Source: Sphingobacterium deserti
Lineage (GTDB): Bacteria; Bacteroidota; Bacteroidia; Sphingobacteriales; Sphingobacteriaceae
Assembly (NCBI RefSeq): GCF_000757725.1
Contig: NZ_JJMU01000004.1
Coordinates: 1 to 64,000, forward strand
Direction of reading: 5' to 3'
Length of the DNA stretch: 64,000 nt
Shown: positions 54,793 to 61,525 of the stretch, in pieces
How positions within the stretch are numbered: position 1 is the first letter of the stretch
Layout of the letters: each line of letters starts with the position of its first letter
Notes under the pieces: generated by a model
The model's input: only the letters and a program-made list of their open reading frames with translations
Told to the model about the DNA's origin: nothing
The model's database searches: none
Translations under genes and position numbers: made by a program

Positions 54793-56016
54793 TTACGATT
54801 CCACATAGTTTAGATCCTTATTAAAGCTTTCCTTTAATCTGGTTAACGCAAAAATAGCAATAGCCGATAAAAGTAAAGTGACACCCATTGCTGCATAGCG
54901 TATCCCTACCTGCGGCACAAGCCAGCCGTATAATATTGTCGACGGAATTAAGGCTCCACGTACAAAGTTAGGGGCGGTTGTCGCTACCGTTGCCCGTAAA
55001 TTAGTACCAAACTGCTCTGCAGCTATGGTAACGAAAGTTGCCCAATAACCAACACCTATCCCCATTAAGAAAGCTAATAACAGGAACCTTTGCTCAGTAA
55101 TGCCTGAACTGGAAAGATACCACAGCGAGAAAAAAATGATTAGCAGCTGGCAAAGGAAGACAACTTTCTTCCGGGACTTTAGCCATTGTGCCAGTATGCC
55201 CGCCAATACATCCCCTAGAGAGATGCCTAAATAGGTAAACATAACACCTTTTCCCGCACTAAGCGTGGATTCTGCCGACAATGCTTTTCCTATTTCCGGA
55301 GCCTGTGTTACGAGCACGCCTACCACGAACCAAATGGGTAGACCGATACACAGACAGTAAATGTACCGAAGTAAGCGCTCTCTGCTAGCGAACAACAGTA
55401 GGATATCTCCTTTGGCAACGTCCATATTTTCCTGCTGTTTGTACACTCTTGACTCGAAAATACCCACGCGCAAGAAAAGCAGACAGATGCCCATCCCGCC
55501 CCCAACGAAATATGCCGTTCGCCAACTAAACCACTCGGAAATAAAGTAAGCCAGTATCGCACCGAGTACGCCGACGCCTGCCACGATCATCGTGCCATAA
55601 CCACGTTTTCCCTTCGACATGGATTCACTTACCAGCGTGATACCCGCGCCGAGCTCGCCAGCCAAGCCTATCCCCGCAACAAACCTCACCCAGGCATACG
55701 TGGAAACATCCTGCACAAAACCATTGTAGATATTCGCTAAGGAATAAAGAAGGATAGAACCAAAGAGAACGCGCAAGCGACCGTATTTATCAGCAATGAC
55801 TCCCCATATCACCCCTCCTATCAGCAAACCAGCCATCTGCATATTCAGCACAAATTCACCATCGGAGCGCATCTGATCATCCGCGATACCCAAGTCTTTA
55901 AAAGATTGCACGCGTACGATCGAAAAGATTATTAAATCATAAATGTCTACAAAATAACCCAACGAGGCCACCAATACAAGTAGCCATATTTTGCGCGGCT
56001 TATTCCTTTCTTCCAT
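54793..56016 (-). CDS. MFS transporter
   Basis: Major facilitator of 407 residues with 12 predicted helices. The first loop has GVIWGVIADKYGRLRVLFGSIL, the A-motif (D-R-x-G-R/L type) of the superfamily, and the second half a weaker repeat. The N-terminus LGYFVDIYDLIIFSIV resembles sugar or organic-acid porters of the SHS/AAHS kind. Substrate unknown. It is divergent from the DUF4442-like gene. Confidence 0.9.
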   Translation of the reverse strand: MEERNKPRKIWLLVLVASLGYFVDIYDLIIFSIVRVQSFKDLGIADDQMRSDGEFVLNMQMAGLLIGGVIWGVIADKYGRLRVLFGSILLYSLANIYNGFVQDVSTYAWVRFVAGIGLAGELGAGITLVSESMSKGKRGYGTMIVAGVGVLGAILAYFISEWFSWRTAYFVGGGMGICLLFLRVGIFESRVYKQQENMDVAKGDILLLFASRERLLRYIYCLCIGLPIWFVVGVLVTQAPEIGKALSAESTLSAGKGVMFTYLGISLGDVLAGILAQWLKSRKKVVFLCQLLIIFFSLWYLSSSGITEQRFLLLAFLMGIGVGYWATFVTIAAEQFGTNLRATVATTAPNFVRGALIPSTILYGWLVPQVGIRYAAMGVTLLLSAIAIFALTRLKESFNKDLNYVES

Positions 56017-56107
56017 AGAATTAAATTTTGATAGAGCAATTTACGACCGATTTACATTTATTACAAGAATTAAACAGTTTGAATCGCGCGATAACGAAAG
56101 GGAGTTT

Positions 56108-56115
56108 TATATTTG
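56108..56115 (+). promoter_or_regulatory. -7 box TATATTTG 4 nt before the DUF4442-like gene
   Basis: Perfect TAnnTTTG match ending 4 nt before the ATG at 56120, so a leaderless transcript is expected. No -33 TTG at normal spacing. Confidence 0.5.
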
Positions 56116-56119
56116 CAGT

Positions 56120-56623
56120 ATGCGGCTTTCCCCAAAAGTGTTGAAATGGTTACTCCGGTGCTATCCCCCCTTTTTCTTCCAACGAATTTGGGTAAAAAAG
56201 ATATATCCGGATTTTCAACAGATGGATATCAAGATCAGCAAAAGCTTACTCAACCGAAATTTAAATGGCACCATTTTCGGTGGGACAATTTTCGCTTCAG
56301 TAGATCCAATTCACACACTACTATTGGATCAAATTTTTAAGCGGAAAGACATTAAAAAAACGGTAACTTGGTTAAAATCAGCGAAGATATCGTACCTCAA
56401 ACCCGCTGCAAAGAATTTGATTTTTTCGGTGAAGATAGCAAAGGAAGATGTACAAAAAGCCCTTGACGAGGTGAAAACATCCGGGAAAGTCGTACGGGAA
56501 TTTGAAATCTCAATATATGACCAAGCTGGCGTCTTATGCGCCACATCAATTAATGAAATATACATCCGCGATCTATCTGCAGCGCGTACAAAAAGCAGTA
56601 CTATTTCCGAGCCTAAAACTTAA
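56120..56623 (+). CDS. DUF4442-like hotdog-fold protein
   Basis: A 167-residue protein of the thioesterase-like DUF4442 group. The conserved pattern FGGTIFASVDPIHTLLLDQIF (about 52-72) matches the hotdog helix with G-G-x-x-x-x-x-D. A catalytic role in acyl-CoA hydrolysis is plausible but not shown. I chose the ATG at 56120; the open frame upstream runs into the divergent MFS gene. Confidence 0.82.
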   Translation: MRLSPKVLKWLLRCYPPFFFQRIWVKKIYPDFQQMDIKISKSLLNRNLNGTIFGGTIFASVDPIHTLLLDQIFKRKDIKKTVTWLKSAKISYLKPAAKNLIFSVKIAKEDVQKALDEVKTSGKVVREFEISIYDQAGVLCATSINEIYIRDLSAARTKSSTISEPKT

Positions 56624-56663
56624 GGTAGGTATTATTGAAAGTTGAAACGCTATAAAAGAACAT

Positions 56664-57098
56664 ATGAAGAACGTAATTTTAAGCACTACAGTAGTGAGCC
56701 TATTGCTTACGGCTAGCTGCCAAAACATCAAAGAAGAGAAAAATGATCCAAAGGTGATCTCTCAAAAGGCTATTGAAATTCACGATGAAATCATGCCTGA
56801 AATATCAAACTTTGATAGGCAGGGGATACTTATCGATTCCTTATTAGCAGATATAAACTCCGTAAAAACAAATCACCAAGAGCTGGATACGGCCAGTACC
56901 CGTTTGGAATTGACAAAATTAAAGGACGATCTGGAATCTGCTACGGATAAAATGATGCTTTGGATGAAGGAATATAACCCCGATAGCACTGACGTTTCGT
57001 ATCAACACGCTGAAGTTGAAAGTATAAGTAATCTAAAAGAAGAATTCGAAACGGTAAACAAAAGCGCCGAAAAGACATTGGCTCCGTTTAAAAAATAA
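56664..57098 (+). CDS. small lipoprotein of the SCO-cytochrome c operon
   Basis: A 144-residue exported lipoprotein (lipobox LTAS-C, Cys19) with a long coiled-coil-like helical body (SKQLDTASTRLELTKLKDDLESA region, and ISNLKEEFETVNKSAEKTL). No known domain. It ends 2 bp before the SCO gene, so it is first in a three-gene unit. Confidence 0.78.
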   Translation: MKNVILSTTVVSLLLTASCQNIKEEKNDPKVISQKAIEIHDEIMPEISNFDRQGILIDSLLADINSVKTNHQELDTASTRLELTKLKDDLESATDKMMLWMKEYNPDSTDVSYQHAEVESISNLKEEFETVNKSAEKTLAPFKK

Positions 57099-57100
57099 GC

Positions 57101-57748
57101 ATGATATCAAACAAAACAACATACCTTTTCTTTTTGATGCTAGCGGCACTTTTATCTGCCTGCACAGAAAAAAATAGCAAAAAGCTTCCCATCATTGGCG
57201 AACGGGAAGCCGTGGAGAAACTAGTTGATGGTAAAACGGTTGTAGACACAGTCTACCACCAAATACCAAATTTCACTTTCCTAAATCAGGATAGCACTTT
57301 GATTACGGATAAAGATTTTGAAAGCAAAGTCTACGTGGCTAATTTTTTCTTTACGCATTGTCCAAGCATTTGCCCGACTATGCAGCGAAATCTGTTAAAG
57401 GTCTACGAGAAATATAAGGGAAATGAGAAAGTAGCTTTTCTTTCACACAGCATCGATTTCAAGTACGATTCGCCCAGTGTATTAAAATCCTATGCTACCA
57501 AGCTTGGTGTCGATAACGCGCAATGGCAATTTGTAACCGGTAGCAAGAAAGACATATATGGTATTGCCGAGAAGTACCTTGTCTATACAAAAGAAGATGC
57601 TGCCGCACCGGGCGGGTACGATCATCAAGGATATTTGGTTCTTATCGACCAGCAAAAACGTATACGAGGAGCTTATGACGGCACGAATGACGAACAAGTA
57701 GCGCAGCTTTTTACCGACTTAGAAATCCTTTTGCGAGAAAGTCTTTAA
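57101..57748 (+). CDS. SCO-family copper/redox lipoprotein
   Basis: SCO1/SenC-type thioredoxin-fold protein of 215 residues, attached to the membrane as a lipoprotein (Cys21). The copper- and redox-active CxxxC is HCPSICPTM (Cys87, Cys91) and the third ligand is His175 in GGYDHQGYLV. SCO proteins deliver copper to the CuA site of cytochrome oxidase or protect thiols; here the partner is a cytochrome c gene 7 bp downstream rather than an oxidase. Confidence 0.92.
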   Translation: MISNKTTYLFFLMLAALLSACTEKNSKKLPIIGEREAVEKLVDGKTVVDTVYHQIPNFTFLNQDSTLITDKDFESKVYVANFFFTHCPSICPTMQRNLLKVYEKYKGNEKVAFLSHSIDFKYDSPSVLKSYATKLGVDNAQWQFVTGSKKDIYGIAEKYLVYTKEDAAAPGGYDHQGYLVLIDQQKRIRGAYDGTNDEQVAQLFTDLEILLRESL

Positions 57749-57755
57749 TAGAATT

Positions 57756-58181
57756 ATGCGGAACGCAATACTTTGTACATTCGCCATCGGTGGGATTATT
57801 TCGGCAATAGCATTGTCGTGCCAACCCAACGTGAGCATACAAACTGCGCAGTACGCTGTTAACGGGCAGAAGCTCTACCAATCGCACTGCCAAAACTGCC
57901 ATGGCGCGAAGGGTGAAGGACTCGGCGCACTGTATCCTCCGCTTACCGATACAACATACCAGCGTGAAAACCGCAGGCAGCTAGCCTGCATCGTAAAATA
58001 TGGACTGGATGAGCCTGTTGAAATTCATGGAAAAACGTATGATGGCACAATGCCCGGCGTCCCGCAACTGAGTAACATCGAGATAGCCTACATACTCACG
58101 TATGTAACCACAACATTTGGAGCAAGCACAAATAGCTTTACGCAGGAAGAAGTGCAAGCAGACCTAAAATCTTGCAACTAA
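57756..58181 (+). CDS. c-type cytochrome lipoprotein
   Basis: A 141-residue monoheme cytochrome c. The heme-binding CQNCH is at Cys45-Cys48-His49, and Met99 in DGTMPG is the likely axial ligand. Its N-terminal lipobox (IALS-C, Cys22) indicates membrane tethering. Third of the lipoprotein-SCO-cytochrome c unit, so it probably passes electrons in the envelope, possibly to or from the SCO protein. Confidence 0.92.
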   Translation: MRNAILCTFAIGGIISAIALSCQPNVSIQTAQYAVNGQKLYQSHCQNCHGAKGEGLGALYPPLTDTTYQRENRRQLACIVKYGLDEPVEIHGKTYDGTMPGVPQLSNIEIAYILTYVTTTFGASTNSFTQEEVQADLKSCN

Positions 58182-58387
58182 AGAAATCTATTGGGAACGG
58201 ACGTAAACCTTTACCAATCAATTATAACGCTATAGCTCTAAAGATAGAAAATCGTTTGTCACAACTAAAAGTTGGAATTCACCTCAAAATCATTAACAAG
58301 CATTTAACACCCGGTTAGCCCTATCGTTCAAGGATAGGATCCGTTGTTTATAACAAATATTTGACATTTGAACTGCCGCTTTTTAGC

Positions 58388-58395
58388 TACATTTG
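58388..58395 (+). promoter_or_regulatory. -7 box TACATTTG of the efflux operon
   Basis: Perfect TAnnTTTG match with TTG at 58368-58370 (17-nt spacing), ending 7 nt before the TetR ATG. Confidence 0.65.
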
Positions 58396-58402
58396 CAACC
58401 GA

Positions 58403-58981
58403 ATGAACGTTCAATTGCTAAATAAAAAAGAAGCCATTTTCGAAAGTACCTTAACCCTCATTAATGAGAATGGTTTTCACGGGACTCCGATGAGTCAAAT
58501 TGCTTCGCACGCCAATGTGGCGACTGGTACGATCTACCACTACTTTGCGTCGAAAGACGAGCTGATAACCGAGCTCTTCGCTTATTGTCGGGTAAAAACA
58601 AACGAGCACATCTTCAATGTTGAAGAAAGCCTCTCCTACAAAGAGAAGTTCTTTTACATCTGGAATCGTTTAGTTGATTATTACCTCGCCAATAAAAAGA
58701 TATTTTGGTTTATAGAACAATTTTATTCTTCTCCTTATTATGAACTCATACAAAAAACAAAAGATCCCAGCTACTATGGCGCGGATCGCATGCGTATGTT
58801 TTTTACAGAGGGTATACATGCGGGAATTATACGGAACGTAAGTTTTCCGACTTTAATCTCGCTCTACATAGGTGCAGCCACATCACATGTAAAAATGGTT
58901 ACCTATGGATTTTGCCAAGCACAAAAGCAAGGCCGGGAAGATTTAATTGAAATTATTTGGAATGGTGTTAACAATAAATAA
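58403..58981 (+). CDS. TetR/AcrR regulator of the efflux operon
   Basis: A 192-residue repressor from ATG 58403 (MNVQLLNKKE). The N-terminal helix-turn-helix is seen as ALTLINENGFHGTPMSQIASHANVATGTIYHYF (about 12-44). The C-terminal ligand domain is variable. It is the first gene of the efflux operon; TolC starts 1 bp after its stop, so drug-induced derepression is the likely mode. The promoter is almost leaderless. Confidence 0.92.
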   Translation: MNVQLLNKKEAIFESTLTLINENGFHGTPMSQIASHANVATGTIYHYFASKDELITELFAYCRVKTNEHIFNVEESLSYKEKFFYIWNRLVDYYLANKKIFWFIEQFYSSPYYELIQKTKDPSYYGADRMRMFFTEGIHAGIIRNVSFPTLISLYIGAATSHVKMVTYGFCQAQKQGREDLIEIIWNGVNNK

Positions 58982-58982
58982 A

Positions 58983-60317
58983 ATGAGATTCAACAAAGTT
59001 GCTTTATCTTTTCTACTCGCGATGTGCATAGCGCGAGCATCTTATGCACAATCAACCGAGGATAACGGAAAATTGAACAGCAATGCAACGTTAGACGAGC
59101 TGATCGACTTTGCATTACAAAACAAAATAGAACTTAAACAAGCCGATATTGACAAGGAAATTGGCGAACGGGAGATTGCTTCCGCTCTTTCGGGATGGTT
59201 TCCGCAGATCAATGCAACTGGAACGTTGGCTCATGCCATACAAATTCCGACGAACGTCATCAACGGCCAAGTGATACAGATGGGGCAAAAGAACACCAGT
59301 TCATTTGGATTTCGCGCCGACCAGGCCATATTGAGCCCGGAACTTTTCCAAGCGTCGCGCGCAGCGAAATACGTGCGTCAACAAAATGATCAGAACATTG
59401 AAAGCACGAAAATAACGACCGTAGTGGATGTTAGTAAAGCGTATTACGATATCTTGACTTCTGAAGAATCAATCAATATTATCAATGAAAACATCTCGCG
59501 CCTTCAACGTCAATACACAGAAGCAAACGCGCGCTATGAAACCGGACTGGTAGATAAAACGGATTTCAAAAGGGCTTTAATATCATTGAACAATGCTAAT
59601 GCGGAATTGAAGACGGCGAAAGAAATGCGTCAATACAAATACGACTATCTAAAGATGTTACTGGGTTTGAACCCAAGAGAGTCTATGACCCTTTCCTTCG
59701 AAAATCAGGCTATGGAAAATAATATCCTGCTAGACACCACAGAAATTTTAAGCTACGCGAATCGTGTGGAGTATCGGCAAACGGAAACGTTAAAAAATCT
59801 TCAGAAGCTGAACACGCAATACCAGAAATGGCAGTTTTTACCGCAGCTTGGCGCTTACGGTATGTATAATGCCAATTTCTTCAATAACGAATTTAGTAGA
59901 CTTTATGCGACGAACTTCCCAAGTTCTTCAATAGGACTATCGCTTTCCGTTCCCATATTTACCGGAACTAAAAGGATTCAGGAAATTCGCAAATCCGAAC
60001 TGCAGGAAGAACGAATAGCATGGGATCTTCAAAATTTGGAAAACCAGATCAGCACGGAGTATTCTGCGGCGATGGCTAATTACCGTTCGAATATGAATGA
60101 GTGGCGTAATTCTAAAGGCAATATGGAGCTTTCCGAAGATGTATACAATACCATCAAGCTGCAGTATGACGCCGGCATTAAAACATATCTAGAGTTAATG
60201 ACCGCAGAAACGGATCTAAAAACAAGTCAGCTAAATTATCTGAATGCGCTGTATGCAGTCTTATCTAGCAAGCTAGATATCCAACGCGCATTAGGAACAG
60301 TTGACATTACAGAATAA
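58983..60317 (+). CDS. TolC-family outer-membrane efflux protein
   Basis: Outer-membrane channel of the RND system, 444 residues from ATG 58983 (MRFNKV). The signal peptide ends at SYAQ. Two internally repeated helical hairpins (LQRQYTEANARYETGLVDKTDF and ISTEYSAAMANYRSNMNEW) are typical of TolC/OprM. The ORF can be read further upstream but would overlap the regulator; ATG 58983 is 1 bp after the TetR stop. Confidence 0.92.
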   Translation: MRFNKVALSFLLAMCIARASYAQSTEDNGKLNSNATLDELIDFALQNKIELKQADIDKEIGEREIASALSGWFPQINATGTLAHAIQIPTNVINGQVIQMGQKNTSSFGFRADQAILSPELFQASRAAKYVRQQNDQNIESTKITTVVDVSKAYYDILTSEESINIINENISRLQRQYTEANARYETGLVDKTDFKRALISLNNANAELKTAKEMRQYKYDYLKMLLGLNPRESMTLSFENQAMENNILLDTTEILSYANRVEYRQTETLKNLQKLNTQYQKWQFLPQLGAYGMYNANFFNNEFSRLYATNFPSSSIGLSLSVPIFTGTKRIQEIRKSELQEERIAWDLQNLENQISTEYSAAMANYRSNMNEWRNSKGNMELSEDVYNTIKLQYDAGIKTYLELMTAETDLKTSQLNYLNALYAVLSSKLDIQRALGTVDITE

Positions 60318-60349
60318 TAACCTTATTAAACACAGAAATACACGAAACC

Positions 60350-61495
60350 ATGAATAAGAACTTTTTATTTTCGGCATTAATTATAAGTACAGGATTGTTC
60401 TGGCAGTCTTGCGGATCGGGAGACAAACCATCCAGTCAGCAACAAGGAGCTCCGCAAGGACAGCCTGCCGTACCCGTATCAACCGTTGCAGTCGAGAAAC
60501 AGATTGTATCAGGTATAAAAAGTTACCCCGGTAGTGTTATTCCATTGCAGGAGACAAAAATTTTTGCAGAGGTAAGTGGGTATGTAACGAAGATTAACGT
60601 CACGGACGGTGCTTCAGTATCCAAAGGTCAAGTACTTTACGAAATCGATCGTATCCGGTATCAAGCTGCTGTAGACCAAGCGAAGGCGGCAGTAGAAATT
60701 GCGAAGGCAACCTTGCAGCGTGGTGAGAAAGATTTGACGCGTTACCAAACATTAGCGGATAAGGATGCGATTGCGAAACAGACTTTGGACAATGCGTTAA
60801 CTGAGGTGAGTAATCAAAAAGCGCAGGTACAGTCAGCGCAAGCGGCATTGACCACGGCGCAAACAAACCTACAGCGTGCCGTGATACGTGCTCCATATAG
60901 TGGCGTGGTAGGGATTTCGATGGTTCGCACGGGAGCTTTGGTTTCGCCCGGAACAACAGAAATTAATACGATTAGTACCATTGACCCTATTACAGTACAG
61001 TTTCAAATAAGCGAGAGAGAGATTGCTGAATATGCAGCCTATCAGTCGGGTAAATCAGCAACGGAGATAAGCGCAGTGCTTCCTGATGGAACCACTTATA
61101 CGAATTTCGGACGAGTATCTATTATCGATAGAGCTGTAGACCCAAGGACGGGTACGATTGCGGTTCGTGCTACTTTCAGCAACCCGCAAAATGTATTGCG
61201 TGCGGGTATGAACCTTACGGTAAATGTGAAAAGCACCTCATCTAGCGAACAGGCTATTATTCCGTTCAAAGGTGTGCAGGATCAATTAGGTGTGTACAAT
61301 GTGTTTGTTGTTAATGACAGCAGCCAGGCTGAAATACGCCCTGTAAAACTTGGGTTGAAAGTGGGTGAGAATGTCGTTGTAGAATCCGGTGTCGAGGCAG
61401 GGGAGAAAATAATCGTCGATGGTCTTATGAACGTGAGAAACGGAGCTAAGGTTGTGGAGAATCAACCTTCTGCAGATAACGCTCCCAAGAAATAG
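60350..61495 (+). CDS. RND efflux periplasmic adaptor protein
   Basis: Membrane-fusion (AcrA-like) lipoprotein of 381 residues, with a lipobox SC at about residue 21. In order there is a beta-barrel/lipoyl half-motif (YVTKINVTDGASVSKGQVLYEID, about 78-100), a coiled-coil hairpin (about 105-165), the second lipoyl half (APYSGVVGISMVRTGALVSPG) and membrane-proximal domains. It lies 32 bp after tolC. Confidence 0.93.
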   Translation: MNKNFLFSALIISTGLFWQSCGSGDKPSSQQQGAPQGQPAVPVSTVAVEKQIVSGIKSYPGSVIPLQETKIFAEVSGYVTKINVTDGASVSKGQVLYEIDRIRYQAAVDQAKAAVEIAKATLQRGEKDLTRYQTLADKDAIAKQTLDNALTEVSNQKAQVQSAQAALTTAQTNLQRAVIRAPYSGVVGISMVRTGALVSPGTTEINTISTIDPITVQFQISEREIAEYAAYQSGKSATEISAVLPDGTTYTNFGRVSIIDRAVDPRTGTIAVRATFSNPQNVLRAGMNLTVNVKSTSSSEQAIIPFKGVQDQLGVYNVFVVNDSSQAEIRPVKLGLKVGENVVVESGVEAGEKIIVDGLMNVRNGAKVVENQPSADNAPKK

Positions 61496-61525
61496 TCGTT
61501 GAAGTTCTAAACAAAAAAAATAGAA

